Shown here one piece after another: positions 56,200 through 63,950 of a DNA stretch of 64,000 bases (position 1 is the stretch's first letter; each line of letters begins with the position of its first letter). The DNA lies in NCBI GenBank assembly GCA_945957605.1, contig CAMFLR010000009.1:237925-301924 (forward strand), written 5' to 3'. This DNA is from an uncultured Isosphaeraceae bacterium (GTDB taxonomy: Bacteria > Planctomycetota > Planctomycetia > Isosphaerales > Isosphaeraceae). The notes below the pieces were generated by a model. The model searched no databases and was not told the origin of the DNA. It worked only from the letters and a program-made list of their open reading frames with translations. Made by a program: the position numbers and the translations under genes.

Positions 56200-56520
56200 T
56201 CAGTCGAGCTTAGACTCCAAGGTTCTCGTAACGACTTGTTCAATATCGACGTCACTGATTTTTCGAGGCATACCGGGGCGTGGCTCGTCGTTAAGACCTT
56301 CAAGACGACGCTTGATGAATAGTTGCCGCCAGGTGCCAACCGTCGCGGTGGAAATCCGCAAACGAGCGGCGAATTGCTTGTTATCCAATCCCTCAGCGCA
56401 CGCAACAACGATTCTGGCCCGCGTTGCGAGTCGCATCGTACTCTTCGGGCGATTTGCCCATTTCGTGAGAGTTTGTTTCTCGTCGTCTTTAAGGGTCAAC
56501 ATAGCCTTGAGGCGAGGCAT
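56200..56520 (-). pseudogene. IS630-family transposase, N-terminal fragment
   Basis: ATG 56520 starts the IS630 N-terminal domain: TLTKWANRPKSTMRLATRARIVVACAEGLDNKQFAARLRI-type helix-turn-helix, then STATVGTWRQLFIKRRLEGL and DEPRPGMPRKIS. It stops after VVTRTLES, where intact relatives continue with THWSTRSMA and the DDE catalytic domain. The cut lies 18 bases from the stop of the IS701-like transposase, so that element probably disrupted this one. Confidence 0.75.
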
Positions 56521-56617
56521 GGTGCCGTCTCCTTTCAGGAGACTTTATCCATCACGCGACAAGAGCGCAAGTTACCGAGCGAATTTCTGAATCAGGACAC
56601 TAGCGGAACTTCCTCTT

Positions 56618-56767
56618 ATGAGCGGCGATCCGCTCCAGCCGGTCAATACCTACAATGAGCCGCCTGATGCGAGCTGGTACTTTAGTCTGGTAGGTAACGG
56701 CTCGTCACTACGAAATCTGCAGACCGACTTTCTCTGGGCGATCCCGTTTAGGGCCCGTCCGGCATAG
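56618..56767 (+). CDS. short ORF, 49 aa, unrecognised
   Basis: ATG 56618 to TAG 56767 reads SGDPLQPVNTYNEPPDASWY, then FSLVGNGSSLRNLQTDFLWA. The composition looks protein-like rather than random, but there is no clear ribosome-binding sequence and no family I know. It may be the surviving tail or middle of a lost gene beside the IS630 fragment. Confidence 0.2.
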   Translation: MSGDPLQPVNTYNEPPDASWYFSLVGNGSSLRNLQTDFLWAIPFRARPA

Positions 56768-56919
56768 AAGTCCACAAATCCTTGAGTGCCGCTGTGCCTC
56801 ATTTTCGCCGAGGCAGCCGTCGGACTCGGTAAACGACAGCATAGTTGTAAATATTAAAACTAGCTGTTAGCTCGCTACCGCCATTCCCTTATCGTAAAAC
56901 CAACGGATATGCTGCCGTT

Positions 56920-56980
56920 GCAAACCGTTAGGTTTGCAGAATCGACGGTTTGCCGTACGTTTGGGAATGGCCCTAATATT
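56920..56980 (+). repeat. structured direct repeat, copy 1
   Basis: GCAAACCGTTAG and CGACGGTTTGC can form a hairpin around GTTTGCAGAAT, followed by a conserved tail GGGAATGGCCCTAAT. Copy 2 at 60074 has the same layout with GTAAACC paired to GGTTTAC: the second pair changes from C-G to T-A on both sides. The two copies bracket the SDR-to-HxlR gene cluster. Confidence 0.6.
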
Positions 56981-57028
56981 GCGTTCGCTGATGTAAAGCG
57001 GTTCCCTTATAACCATGGCAGTATTCGC

Positions 57029-57069
57029 ACGAGAAGCCTCCCGGATGGATCCGAAGGCTTCTCGTGTTT
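57029..57069 (+). terminator. intrinsic terminator hairpin
   Basis: ACGAGAAGCCT (57029-57039) pairs perfectly with AGGCTTCTCGT (57055-57065), followed by GTTTTCG. The orientation with the T-run is on the plus strand. It may end transcription entering from the left, or serve the opposite strand as a simple hairpin after the SDR gene. Confidence 0.7.
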
Positions 57070-57273
57070 TCGAGCAAGAGCGCATCGCGGAAGCTTTTTG
57101 TCCTGCGGACGCTGCTCGGCTTATCATCGTAGCCCCGGCTCCTTGGTCCACGAAGCCGCGACCATCACGCTGAGAATTTCTTCCTGGATCACGCTGTCCC
57201 GGACCTGAGGTACGAACCCTTTACGGCCACGAAATAGAGCGGTGCGAGTTGCTTCACTTCGCGGCAGAGAAGC

Positions 57274-58104
57274 TCAAACAGTGCGATTGCCCTGGGCGGC
57301 AGTAGATACCTCGGACCACTCGTTCCAGGTGGAAAGTCGCTCTTCATAGTGCTCCTTAATCAGAACAAGCGGCCCGACGCCAAGCAAAAGCCGAAGCGGA
57401 GGAGCCTTCGAGTCCACGAGCTTCAGGATGGCGTCAGCTGTAGCCGCCGGATCGCCGGACATTTCTGGCTTGAAGGAGCCAAGTACTGCTTGTCGCACGG
57501 GCTCGTATTCCGCCATCGCTGGAGCGGCCTGGATCGATGACCTGAATCCGGTCGCGAAGCTGCCCGGTTCGACGATCGTGACCTTGATGCCAAAGCCTGC
57601 AACCTCGCCGGCGAGAGCTTCGGACATTCCTTCCACGGCGAACTTGGTTCCTGCGTAGATTCCGCCGGTCGGAAATCCGATGACGCCGCCAATGCTCGAA
57701 ACCGTGAGAATGTGGCCGCTTCTTTGAGCACGCAACAGTGGCAAGGCCGCTTGGATGACAGACAACGTTCCGAAAACGTTGGTCTCAAAGTTCATTTTGG
57801 CTTCCGCCGCGACAACCTCCTCAACGGCACCCATGTAGCCGTAACCGGCGCTACAGGCGATGACGTCGAGACAGCCGAAGTGTTCGTGGGCCTTGTTGAC
57901 GGCGTCAAAGACCGCATCTCGGTCGGTCACGTCGAACGATATGGCAAAGCAAGCCTTGCCATATTTCGCTACAAGATCGTTGAGCGCGTTAGCGTCGCGA
58001 GCACTCGCCGCAACCTTGTCTCCGCGTTTGAGCGCCGCTTCGGTCCAGATGCGGCCGAAGCCTCGAGAGGCGCCTGTAACAAACCACGTCTTCTGCTTGG
58101 TCAT
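57274..58104 (-). CDS. short-chain dehydrogenase/reductase
   Basis: From ATG 58104 (AGGAGGAAGATAGGA upstream) the protein is 276 aa. The Rossmann nucleotide-binding motif is TGASRGFGR, then CSAGYGYMGA (NAG equivalent), the catalytic Ser in VSSIGGVIGFP and YAGTK with catalytic Tyr and Lys. The Arg after TGASRG and ASARDANAL favour NADP. The C-terminal part (EPGSFATGF) is of the classical SDR subfamily near oxidoreductases of aldehyde or quinone type. The substrate is unknown. It is the last member of a minus-strand group with azoreductase and SnoaL-like genes, but 269 bases separate it from them. Confidence 0.88.
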   Translation of the reverse strand: MTKQKTWFVTGASRGFGRIWTEAALKRGDKVAASARDANALNDLVAKYGKACFAISFDVTDRDAVFDAVNKAHEHFGCLDVIACSAGYGYMGAVEEVVAAEAKMNFETNVFGTLSVIQAALPLLRAQRSGHILTVSSIGGVIGFPTGGIYAGTKFAVEGMSEALAGEVAGFGIKVTIVEPGSFATGFRSSIQAAPAMAEYEPVRQAVLGSFKPEMSGDPAATADAILKLVDSKAPPLRLLLGVGPLVLIKEHYEERLSTWNEWSEVSTAAQGNRTV

Positions 58105-58373
58105 TCCTATCTTCCTCCTGATAAATCTCACGCTCGATTGGGCGTTCCTGCAAACACTGTGAATCCGAACCTCGCCATTGCGTCCGTTAGCAGAAATGCG
58201 ACCGGCTTATGACCTCGGCTCCTACGCCTGCCAGGCTAAGAGGTGGCCCAAAACCAAGGCCGCCGGTGGCCTCGGTTACACGCGCCAACCAGCGCGTTTG
58301 GTCGGAGATACTTTCGGTTGTCTAGGTCGCCGAATAGCTGAGGATGTTCGGCGCGGCCTTTCGCGACCAGGTG

Positions 58374-58982
58374 TTACAGGGCGAGTTTGGCAATAGCCTG
58401 GTTCGCTCTTGGCACTGCATCAGCGGACAACAGAGGAATGTTCATCCCTTCCACTCGAATCGTCTGCACGTCCACGATGCCGATGAAGCTCAGGATTTGA
58501 CGCAGATAAGGCTCAACAAAATCCCAGGGACGCCATGGGCCTTCCGTAAAAACGCCGCCCGAAGCCAGAACCAGAATGGCTTTCTTGTCCTTGGCCAAGC
58601 CGAGAACGCCGCCATCCGAATAACGAAAGGTGCGGCCGGGTCGCACGACCAGGTCGATCCACGCCTTAAGCGCGGAGGGAATGCCGAAATTCCACATTGG
58701 TGTCGCGATCACCAAGAGGTCAGATTCCAGAAGTTCGTCGGTCAGTCCATCCGACTGTCCAGCCGCTTTCTTCAGCCTCTGCGCCTCGGCCGGGTCGTGA
58801 GTTGAAATGGCCCGAAGCGTGATTTCGTCGATGTGGGGCAGAAGCTCGACAGCCAAATCATGCCGAACGAATTTCGCGGAGGGATACAGATCCTCAAGTC
58901 GTCCGGCAAGCGTATCTGCAACAGATCGGCTCGCCGAATCCTTCCCTCGCGGACTTGCGCTGATTATCAGGATTTGCTTCAT
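58374..58982 (-). CDS. azoR: FMN-dependent NADH-azoreductase
   Basis: From ATG 58982 with GGAGAA upstream. The flavodoxin-like fold starts ILIISASPRGKDSASRSVAD, the FMN phosphate-binding loop. DLLVIATPMWNFGIPSALKAWID and RPGRTFRY are the AzoR signatures (MYNFGIPSxLKxWID-type), and ILVLASGGVFTEG and FIGIVDVQTIRVEGM follow. 202 aa is normal. It reduces azo compounds and quinones with NAD(P)H and is often induced by electrophiles through HxlR or MarR regulators. It lies 29 bases behind the SnoaL-like gene in one operon under the divergent HxlR gene. Confidence 0.92.
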   Translation of the reverse strand: MKQILIISASPRGKDSASRSVADTLAGRLEDLYPSAKFVRHDLAVELLPHIDEITLRAISTHDPAEAQRLKKAAGQSDGLTDELLESDLLVIATPMWNFGIPSALKAWIDLVVRPGRTFRYSDGGVLGLAKDKKAILVLASGGVFTEGPWRPWDFVEPYLRQILSFIGIVDVQTIRVEGMNIPLLSADAVPRANQAIAKLAL

Positions 58983-59011
58983 GGATAATTCTCCGATCGT
59001 CTTCGGTTGAT

Positions 59012-59446
59012 TCATCGGGTGCCCGCTGCCAATGCGTTCCAGGCGGCGAGTGAGTCCATGTAATCCCTCCAGTGCGCGATCTTGCGGCCCTCGATCTTGA
59101 TGATCGAACAGAATCGATTGTCATACTTGACGCCGGTCGCGAGGATGGTCCCGTGGACTTCGTATTCGATGACGACGACACGGCCGCCGTCCACTTTGTA
59201 GGTAACCAACTTGTCCGCCGAGTGAAGTTCTATGTTGTCAACGTAGCTCCTGAACTTGGCCATCAGATCGGCTCTCCCTCGGATAAGGCGAGGCCAGCCG
59301 GGGAAGTCGTACAGCACTTCGTAGGCGACATCATCCGCGACGATGTCGAAGAAGTGCTCACCATCGACGAGACCGTCTAACGCTCTCCGCACCAGATCGA
59401 AGTAAGGTTCGGCGGCCCCGTATGCGGCATATTTAGGATTCGTCAT
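59012..59446 (-). CDS. SnoaL-like nuclear transport factor 2 family protein
   Basis: From ATG 59446 with AAGGA upstream. The pattern fits SnoaL-like proteins: YFDLVRRALDGLVDGEHFFD, VAYEVLYDFPGWPRLIRGRADLMAKF, VVVIEYEVHGTIL, YDNRFCSIIKIEGRKIAHWRDYMD. 144 aa. Probably a small-molecule binding or isomerising enzyme. First gene of an operon with the azoreductase; its promoter region contains the GCTAAC repeats shared with the divergent HxlR gene. Confidence 0.85.
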   Translation of the reverse strand: MTNPKYAAYGAAEPYFDLVRRALDGLVDGEHFFDIVADDVAYEVLYDFPGWPRLIRGRADLMAKFRSYVDNIELHSADKLVTYKVDGGRVVVIEYEVHGTILATGVKYDNRFCSIIKIEGRKIAHWRDYMDSLAAWNALAAGTR

Positions 59447-59474
59447 TAGGGATCCTTCCTGCATTATGCAAGTT

Positions 59475-59550
59475 GCTAACATTTCGTTAGCTACACGATA
59501 GGTAGGAAGCTAATATCGAACAAGAAGGCACGTTGAACTCAGCAGCTAAC
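59475..59550. promoter_or_regulatory. triple GCTAAY operator region between azoreductase operon and HxlR gene
   Basis: GCTAACAT (59475), GCTAATAT (59509) and GCTAACAT (59545) are spaced 34 and 36 bases apart. The first is also the left arm of a perfect palindrome GCTAAC-ATTTC-GTTAGC (59475-59491). The region is the shared control region of the divergent SnoaL/azoR operon and HxlR gene, so these are the likely HxlR-binding sites. Confidence 0.6.
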
Positions 59551-59563
59551 ATCGAGGTAAGCC

Positions 59564-59959
59564 ATGAAGAAGCCGAGCAAGGGTGTTCCCCTGGACCCTG
59601 CTGCGGTCTGCCGAAGCTCGGACCCGATGGCGGTCCGAGAGCTTCTGACCAAAATTGGCGATAAGTGGACGATCTTCGTCATCCTGTCGCTCGACCTGCT
59701 CGGTGGGCGTGCTCGCTTTTCCGGACTTGAGCGCGCAATCCCTGGAATTTCCCAGCGGATGCTCTCTTCTACCCTCAAGAACCTCGAACGCGACGGACTA
59801 GTCGTCCGCGAGGTGTTTCCCGAGGTCCCTCCCCGCGTCGAGTATGAACTCACAGAACTTGGAAAAGACCTGCTGCGCCCCACGCAAGGCTTGGTCGATT
59901 GGGCTAAGGCGAACTGGGAGCAAGTCAGGAAAGCACAGGCCAAATACGACGTGAGATAG
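59564..59959 (+). CDS. HxlR-family transcriptional regulator
   Basis: The HxlR winged helix is clear: LTKIGDKWTIFVILSLDLLGG, RARFSGLERAIPGISQRMLSSTLKNLERDGLV, EVPPRVEYELTELGKDL. Its only cysteine is in VCRSSDP at the usual N-terminal sensing position, as in redox- or electrophile-sensing HxlR/DUF24 proteins. GAGG lies 6 bases before ATG 59564. Divergent from the SnoaL/azoR operon, which it very likely represses or activates. Confidence 0.93.
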   Translation: MKKPSKGVPLDPAAVCRSSDPMAVRELLTKIGDKWTIFVILSLDLLGGRARFSGLERAIPGISQRMLSSTLKNLERDGLVVREVFPEVPPRVEYELTELGKDLLRPTQGLVDWAKANWEQVRKAQAKYDVR

Positions 59960-60073
59960 TCTTCTGCATCCAACAGAACTGGCCGCGAAGTTATTACTTC
60001 CAACTAACCCCGGTTTGTACCATTGCGGTTGACACGCTACCCCCCCCTGTTACCAACGATGCGTATCGCTAGA

Positions 60074-60140
60074 GTAAACCATCGGTTTGCAAGATCGACG
60101 GTTTACCGGATGACTGGTGCATCTCGGAATGGCCTTAATG
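60074..60140 (+). repeat. structured direct repeat, copy 2
   Basis: GTAAACCATCG and CGACGGTTTAC form an 11-base stem with one mismatch around GTTTGCAAGAT, then CGGAATGGCCTTAAT as a tail. The core GGTTTGCARRATCGACGGTT is shared with copy 1 at 56920. Confidence 0.6.
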
Positions 60141-60351
60141 TTTTCCTTGCCGAATTTATCCAAGCCTACCTCGAAAGCAACTTGCTAAGTGCTCGATCTT
60201 CCCTTAGCTGACCTTCGCCAAGATGCGCTCGCGACTTTGTAAACCAGTTCGGTCGCGCGATTGCTAATGAACAGGCTAGCATGAACGATACGGTTCGAGG
60301 TCGTCGATTCTACTTCTTCTCACACGGTGAGCACCGGGTCTGAAGGAAATT

Positions 60352-60383
60352 ACGGCCCGGTCCAGATTTCGCGGGCCGTTTTA
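60352..60383 (+). terminator. intrinsic terminator hairpin
   Basis: ACGGCCCG (60352-60359) pairs with CGGGCCGT (60372-60379) and is followed by TTTTAT. A good candidate to end plus-strand transcription before the convergent gene at 60440. Confidence 0.7.
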
Positions 60384-60439
60384 TGTCTGGCGCGTGCTGA
60401 CGCTTGAGCTCGATCGACGACCAGTTGCAGTTTAGCGCC

Positions 60440-61474
60440 TCAGGAAGTGGTTAGGACTTTGAACGTGGCGTACTCGGGCCCAAGCGTTTTCAGTAGCTCT
60501 GCGGCGGGAAAGACCTCGCCGGGTGCCCTGACACCGACTTTGATGAACTGCCGTCGGAGGAGACGATCGATAACTTCTCCCGTGAGAACTGCCGACACTG
60601 CGTACGCATCGCGTCCACGCGTGAACGCGCGTCGCCGTTCATTGCCGCGCGAGACGACTACGTCGACCACAAAGTTCTGGGCCGAGCGCCCCAATTCGTC
60701 GACCGCCTTCGGGAACGGAGTCGAAGGATTGGTGACGTCCTGGATCGCTACCTGAGTTAGATAGTTGTGATGTTCGGCGGTCTTGACGTGCCGGGTAATG
60801 AGAATGGTTTCGCAGAGCGGCAGCTCGAGCACGACCTGGTCGCCAACTGGATCGGCGAAGACCCACGGCTTCTGAGCGGGTGGGGACGAGGCTTTCGTGA
60901 GGCAACCCCCGGTGAAGACGAGGTCTCCGACGTAGTTTCCATCGATGGTGTTCCGCGATCCCTTGGTGGGGTGCCACCTGTCGAAACCGATGTAAGTCTC
61001 GACCGAATCCGCCGCGTCCCATCCCTCCATGAGGGCCGTAACCATCAGGTCGGAGAGTCCGCCGAAGAAGGCAAGCGCGGGGAGGAACAGGAGCCCCGCC
61101 TCGCGCGCAGGCTTGTTGAACTTCTCGAAGAGGTTCGCTACGGCCTCCTGCTCCGCGGAGAAGTCCGTATAGTGGATCCTAGCCCGCAGGGCTGCGCTCG
61201 CAACGGCCTCTGCCGTGGCGAAGTATGGGCCTGCGGCATTGATCACTGCCCTGGCCCCTTCAAGAGCCCGGTCGAGCGATCCGGTATCTTCCACTGTCGC
61301 GTGCCGCCGGATGACCCTCTCGTCGAAATCCGCCGCTTCAAGGGACGCGGCGTTGCGAGCAATCGCGATCGGAGTGATGCCTCGCCTCAGCAAGTCCGCG
61401 ATCACGAACCGACCTGTGTGTCCGGTAGCCGCTACAACGGCAACCGTAAATTCATTTGCAGCCGGCTCGTTCAT
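60440..61474 (-). CDS. saccharopine dehydrogenase-like NAD(P)-binding protein
   Basis: The 344-residue protein begins VAVVAATGHTGRFVIADLLRR, a Rossmann nucleotide-binding start of the saccharopine dehydrogenase NADP-binding family (trans-acting enoyl reductase type). ARAVINAAGPYFATAEAVASAALRARIHYTDFSAEQE is the usual second motif (NAAGPF...CAxxGxHYxDxxGE). The C-terminal part (RRAFTRGRDAYAVSAVLTGE) is typical. It probably reduces a small molecule with NAD(P)H; the substrate is not known. Single gene. Confidence 0.85.
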   Translation of the reverse strand: MNEPAANEFTVAVVAATGHTGRFVIADLLRRGITPIAIARNAASLEAADFDERVIRRHATVEDTGSLDRALEGARAVINAAGPYFATAEAVASAALRARIHYTDFSAEQEAVANLFEKFNKPAREAGLLFLPALAFFGGLSDLMVTALMEGWDAADSVETYIGFDRWHPTKGSRNTIDGNYVGDLVFTGGCLTKASSPPAQKPWVFADPVGDQVVLELPLCETILITRHVKTAEHHNYLTQVAIQDVTNPSTPFPKAVDELGRSAQNFVVDVVVSRGNERRRAFTRGRDAYAVSAVLTGEVIDRLLRRQFIKVGVRAPGEVFPAAELLKTLGPEYATFKVLTTS

Positions 61475-61904
61475 CTCGTCTCCATCTAAATGAGAACGAT
61501 CTGTTGATTATGCACAATTCGCAATGCGTTTGGCCGTCAAATTCGCCCGTGGCGCGTCTCAACCCACCCGAGGGCGTTATCTCCAAGCCATTCTCTCGCT
61601 TCATAGTTGGTCGAGGTGGTATTTGGTACTCAAGCATCACCCAATCTTTTCCCACGAACACTGAGACACTTAAAACTCGATGATTTTGGTGATGCTGAGA
61701 AGAAACGTGAATCGTCTTACCACGCCCGCTTGTGCAGAATCTTAGGAAGAAACCATTGAAGATCGCAACTAGGCACAATAAAGTGCGGTAGTGAGAAAAT
61801 TGATACTAATGGAAAAGCGGACTAACGCGTACACGCGGCGAAACAGCGTTCACGTCTCCTCAGATTCAGATAAAGCTTGTAGTTGCCACGTTGGAAGTTA
61901 CGAG
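61475..61904 (+). other. divergent control region with left inverted repeat
   Basis: The region between the saccharopine-type gene and the Rrf2 gene. It includes the left copy of the 41-base inverted repeat. A longer N-terminus for the Rrf2 protein (GTG 61791 or ATG 61809) would overlap that repeat. Minus-strand frames (61452-61778) look like shadows. Confidence 0.4.
61769..61809 (+). repeat. 41-bp perfect inverted repeat, left copy
   Basis: CTAGGCACAATAAAGTGCGG is the first half, ending in ATTGATACTAA. It is the exact reverse complement of 63910-63950. It contains the dyad TAGT-N12-ACTA, and on each side it lies just upstream of a regulator gene, pointing toward that gene. Confidence 0.9.
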
Positions 61905-62327
61905 ATGCCGAGCTCGAACGTTCAGTTCTCCGTAGCGGTCCACATCATGACGGCTCTAGGCGACAATGCCGGCAGAGAGCTGAAATCTTCGACGCTGGCG
62001 AAGAGCGTTTCAGCCGAACCGAGCTTCGTACGCCGCTCCCTCTCTAAGCTCGTGAAGGCGGGGCTGGTGAAGGCGACGCGCGGCAAAAACGGCGCCTGCA
62101 CGCTTTCACGGCCGGCGATAAGCATCAGCCTGCTGGAGATCTACCTGGCAAGCGCCGCACCCGAAGTTTTTGCGATTCATGAATACCCGGTCGACAAGAC
62201 ATGCCCGACCAGTTGTCACATCAAAGAAAGCCTCGCTGGCGTGCTTAATGAGGCCCAGAGGAGCTTTGAGCGTTCGCTTGCGAAGACGAGTCTCGCTGAC
62301 ATGGTTGCTCGTATTCGCGAGCGATAG
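61905..62327 (+). CDS. Rrf2-family transcriptional regulator
   Basis: From ATG 61905 the protein reads VQFSVAVHIMTALGDNAGRELKSSTLAKSVSAEPSFVRRSLSKLVKAGLVKATRGKNGACTL-type, the Rrf2 winged helix (key pieces SSTLAKSVSAEPSFVRR and LVKATRGKNG). Then comes ISLLEIYLA and a Cys pair in KTCPTSCHIKESL at the Fe-S/redox-sensing position of the family. Full length 140 aa. Starts at 61791 or 61809 would add a non-conserved leader. It lies inside the 41-base inverted repeat pair with the hydrolase and HxlR genes. Confidence 0.85.
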   Translation: MPSSNVQFSVAVHIMTALGDNAGRELKSSTLAKSVSAEPSFVRRSLSKLVKAGLVKATRGKNGACTLSRPAISISLLEIYLASAAPEVFAIHEYPVDKTCPTSCHIKESLAGVLNEAQRSFERSLAKTSLADMVARIRER

Positions 62328-62439
62328 GCTTAAGAACGGAGCATTAGTTCGAGCGAATCGGCCCTCTCTACTGGGGCTCTGCTGCCTCGGCCCCAAAGTT
62401 GGCTTTGATCGCACTTTCGCAATGTCGCAACGGAGCGTT

Positions 62440-63300
62440 TCAGGCGATTGCGGTTTCCAGATGATCGCGAAGGAGACTGTTGAATTCCGCCGAGCGTTCT
62501 TCGGGAAAGAAAATACGAGCACCCTCGAGCCACACCGGTTCTCTGGCGCCGGGAATTGTCTTTGCTAGCCAATTGGCCCACTTAACCGGAAAGTAGACGT
62601 CATCCGTGCCCCAGACGATCAGCGTGGGAGCTTGGAGTTCACGCAAACGGGACTCGACCACCACGGTATGCTCATGATCGAATGCGACGACAAACCGCTG
62701 AAGGTCACGAAGCCTTTGTTCGGTTCGGAGGAAAGGACGAAGATAGGTCTCGATATCCGCGTCCGCCACGTTTTCCGGGTGCTCATAAGCGAGGCCTAGG
62801 AACTCTTTTGAGCGATAGATACTTTTGTCATTAAGCATGGCATTGAGTGTGACTCGCAGGCCGCCAGCCTTGGTCATTTCCACAAATGGCTTAAAAGCTT
62901 CCGGAGGCCAGTTGTCGTGCGTGTCGCAATCTGTGAGGGTCAAGCTGCGAGTTCGACCCGGATTGATGGCGGCGAAAATCTGCGAGATACCGCCCCCACT
63001 GTCATTGCCGATCACATCGGCCTGATCGATATCGAGTGCGTCCAGAAACTCCCGGAGCATATTCGCGTTGGCCGTCACCGTTACATCCTGGTCCGGAGCG
63101 GTCTCGGTGTCGCCGTGCGCCAGGAGATCGACCGCGATGCATCGACGGATGTCCGAAAGGCCTGAGAGTTGATGACGCCAGAGGTGTTTGTTGAGCAGTA
63201 CGCCGTGGACGAAAAGGGCAACCGGTCCTGAACCGACCTCAGCGTAGCTTATGCGACCTGAGGGAGTTTGGATGGTTTGAGTTGTCATGGAATTGGCCAT
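62440..63300 (-). CDS. alpha/beta hydrolase with Asp-type nucleophile elbow
   Basis: The fold is clear: SGRISYAEVGSGPVALFVHGVLLNKHLW (HG oxyanion loop), CIAVDLLAHGDT, the elbow VIGNDSGGGISQIF and PTLIVWGTDDVYFPVKWA. The nucleophile position in GNDSGG is Asp, as in haloalkane dehalogenases and epoxide hydrolases, not Ser. The late His of the triad is not obvious (GARIFFPEERSAEF). It probably hydrolyses an epoxide-, halide- or ester-type small molecule. ATG 63300 is chosen; ATG 63288 is possible. It lies between the Rrf2 gene (convergent) and the HxlR gene (same strand, upstream). Confidence 0.88.
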   Translation of the reverse strand: MANSMTTQTIQTPSGRISYAEVGSGPVALFVHGVLLNKHLWRHQLSGLSDIRRCIAVDLLAHGDTETAPDQDVTVTANANMLREFLDALDIDQADVIGNDSGGGISQIFAAINPGRTRSLTLTDCDTHDNWPPEAFKPFVEMTKAGGLRVTLNAMLNDKSIYRSKEFLGLAYEHPENVADADIETYLRPFLRTEQRLRDLQRFVVAFDHEHTVVVESRLRELQAPTLIVWGTDDVYFPVKWANWLAKTIPGAREPVWLEGARIFFPEERSAEFNSLLRDHLETAIA

Positions 63301-63529
63301 GATCAATTATTCTCGTCGAAGCGCTTCTACATGGCAAAGTAAACAGTTTCAGAGAAATCCGCTCCGCGCGAAAGCCTCCGGAGTGCCCTAGGACGCGCTT
63401 CAAAAATTCCGGCGAGCTCGTTATTGTTACAATGAAAGTCGCAATAGATCAAGCGCGGGCGGTCGGCGATTCCTGGGAGTTATGAATGTGAGCTAGCGGT
63501 TCAGCGGTGATGAGCTCCCGCGGGCCCCG

Positions 63530-63895
63530 TCAAGATGAGCGTTTGTTCTTCACTTTCGGTTGGTGATCAACGCGTTGCAAGAAACCCTCTCCCCAGCCCT
63601 TCATCTGGATGAGAATCGGCTCTAGCGTGCGGCCGAAGTCCGTCAGGGAATATTCAACCTTGGGTGGCACCTCGGCATAAACCTTCCGAGCGACCACTCC
63701 ATGCGCCTCGAGTTCCTTGAGCTGCGTCGTGAGCATTCGCTGGGTGACCTCGGGAAGTTTTTGCTTCAATTCGCCAAATCTCATCGTCCCACCGAGGAGA
63801 TACCCGAGGATCACCCCTTTCCACTTGCCGCCGATCACTTCCATGCAGGCTTCCATCGGGCAGCCAAAGTGTTTTTCGTAACTCTTGTGCCGCAT
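63530..63895 (-). CDS. HxlR-family transcriptional regulator
   Basis: The winged helix reads [77 protein letters not shown]. The N-terminal FGCPMEA Cys is the conserved sensing residue of electrophile-responsive members. AAGGGGAAG lies 6-7 bases before ATG 63895. The right copy of the 41-base repeat sits directly upstream, so it is the likely autoregulatory site. It probably controls the hydrolase gene 230 bases downstream. Confidence 0.93.
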   Translation of the reverse strand: MRHKSYEKHFGCPMEACMEVIGGKWKGVILGYLLGGTMRFGELKQKLPEVTQRMLTTQLKELEAHGVVARKVYAEVPPKVEYSLTDFGRTLEPILIQMKGWGEGFLQRVDHQPKVKNKRSS

Positions 63896-63909
63896 ATTCT
63901 TCTTCCCCT

Positions 63910-63950
63910 TAGTATCAATTTTCTCACTACCGCACTTTATTGTGCCTAGC
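63910..63950 (-). repeat. 41-bp perfect inverted repeat, right copy
   Basis: The exact reverse complement of 61769-61809. It ends 15 bases before the HxlR start codon and includes the region where a promoter is expected. Only 50 bases of sequence remain to the window end. Confidence 0.9.

Larger units (their letters stand above)
56768..57273. other. intergenic region with repeat and terminator
   Basis: About 500 bases between IS remnants and the SDR gene. It holds the structured repeat at 56920 and the hairpin at 57029. Overlapping frames on both strands (56867-57151, 56909-57208) have no recognisable content. Confidence 0.4.
59960..60439. other. intergenic region with repeat and terminator
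   Basis: 480 bases between the convergent HxlR gene and saccharopine dehydrogenase-like gene. It contains the second structured repeat (60074-60140) and a terminator hairpin (60352-60383). No gene seen. Confidence 0.45.
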
